DNA of 64,000 bases from Sphingomonas donggukensis (GTDB lineage Bacteria; Pseudomonadota; Alphaproteobacteria; Sphingomonadales; Sphingomonadaceae), in assembly GCF_023674425.1 (NCBI RefSeq), contig NZ_CP098401.1, positions 248,001 to 312,000 on the forward strand, read 5' to 3'. Below, in pieces: positions 32,901-40,284 of this stretch. How positions within the stretch are numbered: position 1 is the first letter of the stretch; every line of letters starts with the position of its first letter. Both the position numbers and the translations under genes were made by a program. The notes below the pieces were generated by a model, which was given only the letters and a program-made list of their open reading frames with translations, was not told the DNA's origin and did no database searches.

Positions 32901-34652
32901 CACATGCTCGATGCCTGGCACATCACCTCGTCGTTCGATCCGTCATTCGGCTCGCAGCCTCGCCAGGACGAATGGCGACCGCGTGGTGAAGACTATCGCC
33001 ATTGGTACGAGGAAGCCTCGGCGAGGATCGAGCGCATCGCTAGTTCGGACGATCCCCTCGCGGAGCGCGCGCGCCAGATCGTCGCTGAACAGCTTCGTGC
33101 GCATGTCTCGGCCGGCATGGGAGATCTCGCCGTCGCTTCGATGCGGCGTGTGCGCCCGACCGGTTATTGGGATGCGGGCTGGCGTCAGGTCAGCGAAACC
33201 CTCCACTTTGGCGAAGGCGTGAACGACGAGGGATTGCGCTCGCTCGAGCGCGAGCTCCGCCCACATGGAATCAATGAACTCTTCGACGCCTTCGTGCTCG
33301 GCGAACCGTGGCGGCATTGGCATCCGCGCGCGCGCGAAAATCATTATACGCGCAACGTCCAGCGACTGGCACGCCGGGTCGGCGTGTCGCTGGTGCGCAG
33401 CGGCGTCCCTCTCGACGACTATCTGGCGCGCGCTCTTTCAATCACCAGCGAGAGCAGCGTGATGGCGTTCGGCGAGGGGCTTGCGCACGCGGTACCCGAT
33501 CTGCGCGCGCTGTGGGACCGGGCCTATCGTCTCTATGTGGAGCTGCCGGCCAAAACCCGAGATCCCGGTTTGCTGATCGGCATCGTGCGCGCCGGCGGCA
33601 AGCGCGATCGTCCCTGGAGCGATGGCGTACTCGACGCCGCCGCCATCGACCCCGAGCTGCGCCCACAGATCGTCTATTTCCACTCGGCGCGGCCACTGGA
33701 TGCACGCGACGTCGAACGCTTCATCGGCGCGCTCGACGGTGGCGCTAGTCCCGAACACTTGGGAGCACTCATGTTCGGGGGCGCCACCGATACGATCTCG
33801 GGGGAGGATCTGGCGCGGCTCCTGCGCAGGTTAATGGCGCATCCCGAAGGGGCACTGCCCGCGCTCCAGATCCTTCACATGCGCATCTATGGCGACAAGC
33901 AGAAAAAGCGCGAACTCGCACCCGAGCTAACTGAGGTCGCGCGTCTGCTGCTCCACGACAAGCGCGTCTACCGCCAGTCCCGCCGGCGCGGGGACCGCGA
34001 GCTGGCCGTGCTCGCAAAACTCGTTTTCAAGACCGAGCAGGGTGCCGCGACCGCGGTTGCAATCGCACGGGCATTGCGCGAGCTGCGCGGTTCCGACTGG
34101 ATGGACGAGGATTTCACCGAACTCGGCCGCACCTTGCTCGCTGAGCATCCGCGCGTCGTTCTAGACGAAATCCTCGCCGACATCGACAAACGCCGTGGTC
34201 GGCGCGGTCTGGTTGATGCGCTGTTCGGGGGAATTCTCGGCGATCGCGACAATCAGCCCGAGCAGGGCCGCCCGGTGCTCGACGCCGAGGTCGTGCGAAA
34301 CTGGGTCGCCGAGGAGCCCCAGCCGCGCAGCGTTCAGCTCGCTAGCCTGATTCCCTACACCAGTCAGGCCGCGGACGGCATACTCGGCTGGTCTGACCTT
34401 GCGCGCCTGCTGATCGATCTCGCGCCCGATCCGGTGCCGGTCCTGCGAACTTTCGAGGACCGTTTCTTCAACGGCGTGAGTACAGGGTCCTTCTCGTCAC
34501 GCTTCGTCCGTCGCCTGCCGATGGTGGGAGCGTTGAAGACCCATTTCGACCGACGCGTTCGCAGCTGGGCGCGGGAAGCCGAGGAGCGACTTCAGCAGAG
34601 CATCATCTATTGGGACGAACGCGACCGCGAGGGCGACAGCCGCTTCGAATGA
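29931..34652 (+). CDS. HTH–Mrr-like nuclease–STAND NTPase fusion, partner of HipA
   Basis: A 1573-residue protein. Residues 10-65 are an XRE helix-turn-helix (GLSQRALASLAGVSVPTVNA, FEQGDIRLRFERIVAILGAL), the position and style of HipB. Residues 70-330 are an unrecognised middle region. Residues 335-460 look like an Mrr-type PD-(D/E)xK nuclease: QTAADGGVDALLRW (near 370) and DIVFQCKAQ (QxK near 393). A P-loop follows, VGISGMGKTRLAEALF (near 553), with a Walker-B-like VLIVDNC (near 615), as in STAND NTPases. The C-terminal 800 residues are helical and repeat-like. The start overlaps the hipA stop (ATGA). The inferred role is a combined antitoxin/regulator and phage-sensing nuclease; no such fusion is known to me. 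Confidence 0.75.
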   Translation: MTGLSIDWRATVDEAIRRRKAEGLSQRALASLAGVSVPTVNAFEQGDIRLRFERIVAILGALGLFAQADASDALSGFIRVSRGRWDSLVAGLPPEHPARALRGSFEFVFELPGITPSPAKALRDWLEAEPRHTVWQPFAAGGGKLRVVEGALEYWAGDASDVTIGDFWRLDPAGRGFVRQGYREDAPGSLSPGLVFDLSLPIHQLTSLLRQAASLARFAGADRDAVVRLRGAWRGLAGRTLHAWADPRLRGAVPADALALSDSAEIDVELTLGALEGDLPSAVATALAPLFERFQGFALPRELVAGQIGETARREGVSIGPFEVPKALVAGLGDEQLRTLLGKLLEAEASARGIALSGIDLGGNQTAADGGVDALLRWRDGPEPGGWLPARDIVFQCKAQVLRPAQVADEMRPKGVLRPIFTELANDRGAYVLFTTDDVGTKGQTERLARMKDALADLPGGERVTLDFIGPDRIARWVNQHPGVALWLLQSAGRPLRGWRPYGAWSAEASAGAPYLLDESVRATVAGDEGDIRSAIGAIRGALATGGSCVRLVGISGMGKTRLAEALFDPRVPGGPALSPSLAVYADAGLELATGAPLVAEQLVLAATQAVLIVDNCTARAHAQLSEIVRRGESRVSLLTIDYDVGEEEPSDSLVVRLGANSEDLLRALLKQRVPSLREAEIEHLARFSEGNARVALAIARGADKGIDLSKISDTELLDRLFQAERGGDPEARRAADAAALVYAFHADPSDVPVEHPVLAAVAGMPPQTFYRHVETMLSWGIAQQRGVQRAVKPDLIADQLAAATLAVSDADHLLVTFASGPERLFASFARRLGRLDRVPRAQAIAARLLAPGQWLDDPRTWRDEQRRAFFGLAPAAPLAALELIERTLAGDDRSALTASHRDRDDFAELLVHLAYDETLFPRAMRSLVPLVLGETNGAEQRNLRDYFLQRFWPALSWTHARTRARLDVVDQLLDEGDSEQRSLALEALDHMLDAWHITSSFDPSFGSQPRQDEWRPRGEDYRHWYEEASARIERIASSDDPLAERARQIVAEQLRAHVSAGMGDLAVASMRRVRPTGYWDAGWRQVSETLHFGEGVNDEGLRSLERELRPHGINELFDAFVLGEPWRHWHPRARENHYTRNVQRLARRVGVSLVRSGVPLDDYLARALSITSESSVMAFGEGLAHAVPDLRALWDRAYRLYVELPAKTRDPGLLIGIVRAGGKRDRPWSDGVLDAAAIDPELRPQIVYFHSARPLDARDVERFIGALDGGASPEHLGALMFGGATDTISGEDLARLLRRLMAHPEGALPALQILHMRIYGDKQKKRELAPELTEVARLLLHDKRVYRQSRRRGDRELAVLAKLVFKTEQGAATAVAIARALRELRGSDWMDEDFTELGRTLLAEHPRVVLDEILADIDKRRGRRGLVDALFGGILGDRDNQPEQGRPVLDAEVVRNWVAEEPQPRSVQLASLIPYTSQAADGILGWSDLARLLIDLAPDPVPVLRTFEDRFFNGVSTGSFSSRFVRRLPMVGALKTHFDRRVRSWAREAEERLQQSIIYWDERDREGDSRFE

Positions 34653-34777
34653 ACGCGTCCGTGCACTGGAAGTGCCCCTGGAGGCCGACCTAAGCGGCGC
34701 ACTGCGCGGCAACGCCTTTGATCAGCGGCTTACTTATTTCGATTCAAACATCGGGCCGCACAATTCGGAGCAATGAG

Positions 34778-35791
34778 ATGACGGGACCTGCCGGCCTCGA
34801 CTTCGAACCCGAGATCCAATTTCCCGAAAATGCGTTCGATGCCGCGCGCGTGTTCTTGGGCGCGATGGCCTATCCCGAGCGCGGTGCGGGGCAACTTGTC
34901 GGGCTCGGAGCGCCATTCACGGCGGCACTTTGGAACTATGTCGTCTGGAACGGGCGCCAGGCCCGCGGTCTGCGCTATGTTCGCGAGAAATTCGCCGATC
35001 CGAACTTCAAGCCGCCCGCCAAGCGCGACTTCGAAGGCACGCTCGATCGGGGGCTGCGGCGGCTGCGACGAAGGAGCACGGCGTACAGCTTGATCGGTAC
35101 GCAGATGATCAATGGCTTCTTCGCGGTGCTGGAAGACTCGGCGCGGCTAACCCGCGCAGGCCGGCGCGACGAAGCGTTTGTCATCCACCCGGGCGCGAAG
35201 TTCGAGCCTTGCCGTCCGGAATTGTGGGCACGCAACACGCGCTCGCCTCGTCAGACTATCACAAATGATGTGGATCGCTGGGCTAAGCGGTTCGGGCTGA
35301 ACTCGACCGGAAAGGCGGCCGACAGCTCGCAAAAGGTCAAGGATCTGGTCCGCCGCGCCTATCTCCAGTCGAGGCCAGTGCTGCATATGACGCACGCCTT
35401 GAATGTCGTCTGCACCGAGATCGGTCCGAAGCTCGATGGTTGGGACGATTGGGACTGGCTGCTTGTGCTCCTTTGGAATCCGGAAGCGTGGGTGTGGGAC
35501 GCGATTGGAACGGCCAGTAGCTGGCGCGAGATATCAAGGTTCCACTTCACGCCCGATCTCGAGCCGAGCCACATGATCGACCTGATCCTCCCCGAAAAGA
35601 TGCAGGATAATGCACCCTGCCACGATCCGCTCAAGCGCGCGATACCCGCGACTGAGGAAGGTGCGGTCGATGCAAATACTGAGCGAACTGACGACATTCC
35701 TGGCCGCAGTGGCGGGTCTGCTGAGCGCGGTAGCGACGGTTATCACGGTCGTGCGGCGACGCCGGGACTGACCGGCCAAGGAACGACCTAG
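34778..35791 (+). CDS. hypothetical protein, 337 aa
   Basis: ATG 34778 is preceded by CGGAG ten nt upstream; an in-frame start at 34718 adds 20 poorly supported residues. No family is recognised. Residues 1-300 look globular and helical, rich in W and R (GAPFTAALWNYVVWNGRQAR, SLIGTQMINGFFAVLEDSAR, DDWDWLLVLLWNPEAWVWDA). The last 40 residues (EEGAVDANTERTDDIPGRSG onward) are low-complexity. That tail overlaps a small membrane-peptide frame at 35670-35771, so it may be coding for the other product. It follows the HipA/STAND pair by 125 nt on the same strand and could be a third member of that system. Confidence 0.6.
   Translation: MTGPAGLDFEPEIQFPENAFDAARVFLGAMAYPERGAGQLVGLGAPFTAALWNYVVWNGRQARGLRYVREKFADPNFKPPAKRDFEGTLDRGLRRLRRRSTAYSLIGTQMINGFFAVLEDSARLTRAGRRDEAFVIHPGAKFEPCRPELWARNTRSPRQTITNDVDRWAKRFGLNSTGKAADSSQKVKDLVRRAYLQSRPVLHMTHALNVVCTEIGPKLDGWDDWDWLLVLLWNPEAWVWDAIGTASSWREISRFHFTPDLEPSHMIDLILPEKMQDNAPCHDPLKRAIPATEEGAVDANTERTDDIPGRSGGSAERGSDGYHGRAATPGLTGQGTT
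35670..35771 (+). CDS. nested 33-aa membrane peptide
   Basis: A short frame inside the 3' end of the previous gene, in a different frame. It starts MQILSELTTFLAAVAGLLSA, continues hydrophobic through VATVITVV and ends RRRRD. This gives one membrane helix with a basic C-terminal tail, the look of type I toxins or small membrane effectors. GAGGAAGG precedes the ATG at a good distance. The overlapping frame of the larger gene is low-complexity here, which supports this frame as the selected one. No homologue is recognised; it could also be a chance ORF. Confidence 0.4.
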   Translation: MQILSELTTFLAAVAGLLSAVATVITVVRRRRD

Positions 35792-35882
35792 GGGGGTAGC
35801 TTGGCCGACGGTTGGAAACCGGTGGCTGACCCTGAGACCGCCACCATTTCGCCTGCGAACCGGCGCGAGGTTTCGCACCCGC

Positions 35883-37436
35883 TCAAGCACAGCAAACGGC
35901 AACCGTCGCCCTCGCCTCGTCTTCGGCCTTTTTCGGGAGCCCCTCCCGCAGCGCGCGGATGTGAGCGGCGTAGATGTCCCAGTCGTGCAGGACCCGATTG
36001 AACGGGTGGGCCAACACGCTCCCCCGGTTGCGCCATGCGGCGATGTCCCAATCCGCGTCGATCAGGTCGGAAGCGGCAAAGAAGAACTCGAGCGCACTGG
36101 TGAGAAACGACACGACGTCGCCGTTTTCGGCGTAGCTGAAGCTGCCCGGGCTCCCGTGCACATAATAGTTTCGACACTTGACCGCCTCGTCCGTGACAAG
36201 GTCGAGGTCCACCAGCGGCTCCCTCAGCGCTCCGGACACGAGCGCCGCGCGGTCGTGCACCTTGCTGCGGAGCGTCGGTCGGCCAAGTCGTCCAAGCGCG
36301 TTGAGGACGCTGCTCCGCTCCGGCGAGTTCGGCAACGCGCGAAACGCCCCGCGCGCCAAGGCCTTCGCCTTCAGCAGATCCGCGGCGAGCGGCGCCACCG
36401 TGGAAAACCCATCATCGGGCAGTATGTCGAACATGTTGGCCGCGCCGACGAGCCGGTCGATGGAGAAACTGCGTTGCTGCTCAAAGCCGCTCGCGAAGCG
36501 GACTCGCGCCTCGAGGCGCACAGGGTCGTTCGCTAACCAACGGCTTAGCACGGTGCCGAACTGCTCCGGCTCGTCGACGACCGGGATCAGTATCTCTGAA
36601 GGATGCGGACTGCGCTCTTCCCAAGCGACGGGGCGGCGGGGCGGATGGGTCCAGTAAAGATCGAGCGGTGGCGCGCGGTCGTCGCCGATGGTGTCGAGCC
36701 AGATGCCGTCGATGTTCTGGGGCCGCCCAGCGAGCATTCCGAGGAAGCGGAGCAGGCTCAGGACGGCGTCGAGCGTCCCGGCCAAAAGTCTGGGCTCGAC
36801 GAAGCAAATCTCGACCAGCGTTCGATTGCGCATTCCGACTTCGCGCGTCGAGAGCGGGTGGGAGGGTATGGGCCGATGGAAGACCCTGACTCGGCCTATG
36901 GCGGTCTCGACGTCGGCCAGCTCGGTCCGTCCAGCGAAGTAAGCGATGTCCGGCGACGGACCAGTGGGTATTTTCCGGTCGATGTGGCGCTCGTTGGCGG
37001 CCACCACCGCCTCGATCAGCGGTCGCGGGTCAATGACGTGGCCCATCGCGTCGAAGTCGTAGAAAACCTGCTCAGCGTCGTCGATGTGGAAGGTGACCTT
37101 CGTGATCTCCGCGACTTCTGCCGAGAGGTGGCGGTTCCCCGAAACGATGTAGGCCGGCATCAGCTCTGCGAAGCTAAAACTCTCGTCGTAGCGTGTCGCC
37201 GATCCGAGGCTCGAACGCACCGCACTCGCGAGCACCGTAACCTTGGTTCGGTCGTGAAGGGTACCTCGGATGCACTCAGCATGCTCGTCTTCGACGTGGA
37301 AAAAGTCGGCATCGTGCAGGTAGAGCATCGTTTCCGTTCCGCGGATCGACAGTTCGCCGAGAACGGACCTTGCCTCGCCGATGTCGAAGCGCCCTCCGAG
37401 CTTCGCACCCTCCACGATCTCCTCGTCTCTGGACAT
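35883..37436 (-). CDS. ApeA-like HEPN anti-phage protein
   Basis: This 517-residue protein starts MSRDEEIVEGAKLGGRFDIG. The N-terminal part (LGGRFDI, AECIRGTLHDRTKVTVLASA, SFSFAELMPAYIVSGNRH) fits the beta-rich ApeA N-terminal domain. The C-terminal third is helical with the HEPN RNase motif KCRNYYVHG (R-x4-H, near 421). ApeA-type proteins are reported abortive-infection RNases. The ATG at 37436 is chosen because the preceding 12 codons are arginine-rich and non-conserved. It converges with the gene ending 35791 and diverges from the MNT-HEPN gene starting 37564, which lies 127 nt away. Confidence 0.75.
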   Translation of the reverse strand: MSRDEEIVEGAKLGGRFDIGEARSVLGELSIRGTETMLYLHDADFFHVEDEHAECIRGTLHDRTKVTVLASAVRSSLGSATRYDESFSFAELMPAYIVSGNRHLSAEVAEITKVTFHIDDAEQVFYDFDAMGHVIDPRPLIEAVVAANERHIDRKIPTGPSPDIAYFAGRTELADVETAIGRVRVFHRPIPSHPLSTREVGMRNRTLVEICFVEPRLLAGTLDAVLSLLRFLGMLAGRPQNIDGIWLDTIGDDRAPPLDLYWTHPPRRPVAWEERSPHPSEILIPVVDEPEQFGTVLSRWLANDPVRLEARVRFASGFEQQRSFSIDRLVGAANMFDILPDDGFSTVAPLAADLLKAKALARGAFRALPNSPERSSVLNALGRLGRPTLRSKVHDRAALVSGALREPLVDLDLVTDEAVKCRNYYVHGSPGSFSYAENGDVVSFLTSALEFFFAASDLIDADWDIAAWRNRGSVLAHPFNRVLHDWDIYAAHIRALREGLPKKAEDEARATVAVCCA

Positions 37437-37563
37437 GCTCGAACCCTCTCTCCAACGACGGATACACCGCACCCTACGGAAAGCGCGCCGCCATCACGAC
37501 AGACTGCAGCAGCCACCTTCCCGGCTTGCTCCGGACGAAGCACGATGCCAGACTGCGAACACA

Positions 37564-38487
37564 ATGAGAACGGGGACCGATCACCTTCCGGCGGCGAAGC
37601 AGCGCGAACTCGAGCGCGTCGTCGCGCTGCTGTTCGCCGAATTCGCCGATGCGACTGCGATTGCGACGTCGGCCTGGAAGAAACAGGCGCGCATCCTCAA
37701 GGTCATTCTCTACGGCTCGTATGCTCGGGGCGACTGGGTCGACGAGCCGCACACAGCCAAGGGCTACCAGTCGGACTTCGACCTGCTCGTCATCGTCAAT
37801 CACGCGAAGCTCACCGACCGCGCCGGCTTCTGGTCGACCGCCGAGGACCGCTTGAACCGCGAGCTGGCGATCACGAAGACGCTCAAGACCCCGGTCAATT
37901 TCATCGTCCACACGCTGCAGGAAGTGAACGACGCGCTGATCGACGGGCGCTATTTTTTCATCGACATCGCGCGCGACGGCATCGTGCTCTACGAGTCCGA
38001 ACCAAGCGAACTCGCCGCGCCGCAGCCCAAGACGCCCGACCAGGCGCTCGCACTTGCGCAGGAGTATCTGGACGAGTGGCTACCTGCTGCACGGGGGATG
38101 TTGCGAACCGCTCAGTTCAGTTTAAGCGAAGGTCGTCTAAAAGATGCGGCCTTTTTACTGCATCAGGCAACCGAGCGCTTCTACCATTGCGCCTTACTAG
38201 TTTGCACCTTCTACACGCCTCACGTTCACAATCTCGGTTTCCTACGCACCCAAGCTGAGCGGATCGACCCGCGGCTGATCGAGGTGTGGCCTCGCGAGAC
38301 CAAAGCCGATCGCGCGCGCTTCGAGAAGCTCAAGGAAGCCTACGTCAAGGCGCGCTATTCTAAGCATTACCGGATCGATGAGAGCGAACTCGCCTGGCTC
38401 GGCGAGCGGGTGGAAGCGCTGGGCCAGGTCGTCGAAGTGGTTTGCGCCGAGCATATCGCCCAGCTGCGGCGCAGTGGCGCCGCGTGA
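37564..38487 (+). CDS. MNT–HEPN fusion (nucleotidyltransferase plus HEPN domain)
   Basis: This 307-residue fusion has the minimal nucleotidyltransferase motif GSYARGDWVDE (near 50) with the SDFDLLVIVN acidic pair (near 70). A C-terminal helical HEPN domain (160-300) holds AFLLHQATERFYHCALLVCT and EAYVKARYSKHYRI. In separate MNT/HEPN toxin-antitoxin pairs the nucleotidyltransferase AMPylates and silences the HEPN RNase; here both lie in one chain. The HEPN 'R-x3-H' is not a full R-x4-6-H motif, so RNase activity is uncertain. The ATG at 37564 follows the family N-terminus; the upstream frame from 37381 is not conserved-looking. An SNase gene follows by 19 nt. Confidence 0.85.
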   Translation: MRTGTDHLPAAKQRELERVVALLFAEFADATAIATSAWKKQARILKVILYGSYARGDWVDEPHTAKGYQSDFDLLVIVNHAKLTDRAGFWSTAEDRLNRELAITKTLKTPVNFIVHTLQEVNDALIDGRYFFIDIARDGIVLYESEPSELAAPQPKTPDQALALAQEYLDEWLPAARGMLRTAQFSLSEGRLKDAAFLLHQATERFYHCALLVCTFYTPHVHNLGFLRTQAERIDPRLIEVWPRETKADRARFEKLKEAYVKARYSKHYRIDESELAWLGERVEALGQVVEVVCAEHIAQLRRSGAA

Positions 38488-38506
38488 GCTGCGTCACCGC
38501 TAGCTG

Positions 38507-38917
38507 ATGAGGCGGTGGTCATGGCTCTCGCCTCTGCTGGTGATGGGATCGACGGCTGGAGCGGCGCTGGGGGCGCCGCCGTTAACCGGCCGCGTCGTCT
38601 GGGTGACGGATGGCGACACCGTGCGGCTCGAAAGCGGCGAACGCGTCCGGATCGCTGACATCGACGCACCTGAAACCCGGGCCGGTCAGGCGCACTGCCG
38701 CGCAGAGATCGTTCGCGGCGCGCGTTCGACCCGGATTGCGCGGGCGCTGCTAGACAACCGCTACGTTTCGATCGAGCGCGTGGGTATCAGCTATGGTCGG
38801 ACGGTGGCGAGGCTTCGCCTTAACGGAGCCGATGTCGCGACGCTGCTAGTCTCGCAGGACGTCGCCCGCTGGTGGCGACGTGGAAAGCCCAAGCCAATCT
38901 GGTGTCCCACCGGATAA
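38507..38917 (+). CDS. secreted thermonuclease (SNase-like)
   Basis: This 136-residue protein has a signal peptide (MRRWSWLSPLLVMGS, cleavage near AALGA). The SNase domain is VVWVTDGDTVRLESGERVRI followed by ADIDAPETRAG, and YGRTVARLRLNG supplies the distal Arg. The staphylococcal-nuclease residues (Asp in DGDT, Arg in RVRI, Asp/Glu in DAPE, late Arg) are all present, so it should be an active Ca2+-dependent DNase/RNase in the periplasm or outside the cell. It is close behind the MNT-HEPN gene and abuts the convergent DUF1810 gene (adjacent stops). It could serve nutrient use or defence against DNA. Confidence 0.88.
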   Translation: MRRWSWLSPLLVMGSTAGAALGAPPLTGRVVWVTDGDTVRLESGERVRIADIDAPETRAGQAHCRAEIVRGARSTRIARALLDNRYVSIERVGISYGRTVARLRLNGADVATLLVSQDVARWWRRGKPKPIWCPTG

Positions 38918-39364
38918 CTAGTCGGCGGTCAGCGCCCGCCGTCGATACAAGCGATCGAGCGTAGCTTCGTCCAATTGCCCGCTAAACCAGCGATCGAGCG
39001 CGGCACGGAATAGCGGTTCGCCCCCCGCCTCGAGAAACAGGGTCAGCGACGAGCGCAGCTTCGTCGCGTCGATCGCGCCGAACACTTCCTCGGCCGTGGT
39101 GCCGGTGAGATCCTGGAGAGCGGAGACGCACTCTCGAAGCCGTGGGCCAAGAGCCGGATGAGCAAGGTAAGCGTGCGCCTCGTCGAGCGAGTGGATCGCG
39201 TACCGACGCGACATCGCGCTGCTGCCGAGTCCAGCCAGTTGCGGGAAGATGTACCACATCCAGTGAGAGCGCTTAGCACCGCGGCCGATTTCCGCCAGCG
39301 CGGCGCGGTAGTCGTTCTCCTGAGCAGCAACGTATCGCTCAAGGTCATATCGATCGGTCATCAT
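38918..39364 (-). CDS. DUF1810 family protein
   Basis: A 148-residue cytosolic protein with the family landmarks YDLERYVAAQENDYRAALAE, SHWMWYIFPQLAGLG, SRRYAIHSLDEAHAYLAHPA and DATKLRSSLTLF. DUF1810 proteins resemble a calpastatin-like fold; their function is unknown. Its stop lies one base beyond the SNase stop (convergent). The start ATG 39364 faces the imu cassette, whose LexA box is about 140 nt away. Confidence 0.92.
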   Translation of the reverse strand: MMTDRYDLERYVAAQENDYRAALAEIGRGAKRSHWMWYIFPQLAGLGSSAMSRRYAIHSLDEAHAYLAHPALGPRLRECVSALQDLTGTTAEEVFGAIDATKLRSSLTLFLEAGGEPLFRAALDRWFSGQLDEATLDRLYRRRALTAD

Positions 39365-39506
39365 CAGCGCGATGACCTATCGGGCTGCTCGCTGCAAAGC
39401 CCCCGAAAATAATTTTCAGCCCGCGAAGTAGCCGGATTCCGCCGTGCGGACGCTCTTCGTTGATCTTTTGGGGACTGCCGTCGGATTGACAGTGGCATCG
39501 CATAGA

Positions 39507-39521
39507 GAACAAAAAAGGAAC
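39507..39521 (+). promoter_or_regulatory. LexA box of the imu operon
   Basis: GAAC-AAAAAAG-GAAC is a perfect alphaproteobacterial LexA site (GAAC-N7-GAAC). It sits 32 nt upstream of the imuA start and predicts SOS induction of imuA-imuB-dnaE2. Confidence 0.9.
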
Positions 39522-39552
39522 GAATCAATCGTCCCTGAGTCTGTTCGATGCC

Positions 39553-40284
39553 ATGCACCATGCCACTGTCCTCGCTGAATTGCGCGCCCGTATCGCCGAG
39601 GTCGAGGGGTCGCCGACGCATCGCGCAACCATGCCGTTTGGGGTGGATGCACTCGATCGGAAGCTTCCCGGCGGCGGATTGGCGACCGGCGCGCTGCACG
39701 AGGTGGCAGGAAGTCCCGAACTGGCCGACGATGCGAGCGCCACGATCTTCCTCGCCGGCATTCTCGCGCGAATGGAAGGCCCGGTCTTCTGGTGCCTGCG
39801 CTGGCGAGACCTGTTCGCGCCGGCGCTGCACCTCGCTGGGCTTCATCCCGACCGGGTAATCCACGTCGAGGCGGGCAGCGACGCAAATGTCCTGCTCGCG
39901 ATGGAGGAATGTCTGCGCCACCCAGGGCTCGCCGGTGTCGTCGGTGAGATCACGAAATACACGACGACCGCATCCAAGCGGCTCCAGCTCGCGGCAGAAA
40001 CGTCGGGCGTCACCGCCTTCGTATTTCGACGCGCGTCGAAACCCGAGGTTGTAGCCGACGGGACGGCCGCTGTGACGCGGTGGCGGGTGGCGGCAGCGCC
40101 GAGTGTGCCGCTCGGCATTCCGAGCCTTGGACGACCACGCTGGGAGGTCGCCTTGGAGCGTGTGCGCGGGGGCAACCCGCGCCGATGGATCGTGGAGGGA
40201 TGCGATGCGCAGGGTCGTATCGGTCTATCTACCGCACTGGTCGACCGACCGGCTGCGGCGGAAGACCGCCAAGCCGCCGCCTGA
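39553..40284 (+). CDS. imuA: ImuA, RecA-like translesion-synthesis factor
   Basis: This 243-residue RecA-fold protein starts MHHATVLAELRARIAEVEGS. FGVDALDRKLPGGGLATGAL (near 30) resembles the RecA/SulA-type region, and FLAGILARMEGPVFWCLRW follows. It lacks a full Walker A, which fits ImuA. ImuA assists ImuB and DnaE2 in mutagenic bypass of lesions. It is the first gene of the cassette behind a LexA box; its 3' end overlaps imuB by 80 bp in another frame. Confidence 0.9.
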   Translation: MHHATVLAELRARIAEVEGSPTHRATMPFGVDALDRKLPGGGLATGALHEVAGSPELADDASATIFLAGILARMEGPVFWCLRWRDLFAPALHLAGLHPDRVIHVEAGSDANVLLAMEECLRHPGLAGVVGEITKYTTTASKRLQLAAETSGVTAFVFRRASKPEVVADGTAAVTRWRVAAAPSVPLGIPSLGRPRWEVALERVRGGNPRRWIVEGCDAQGRIGLSTALVDRPAAAEDRQAAA

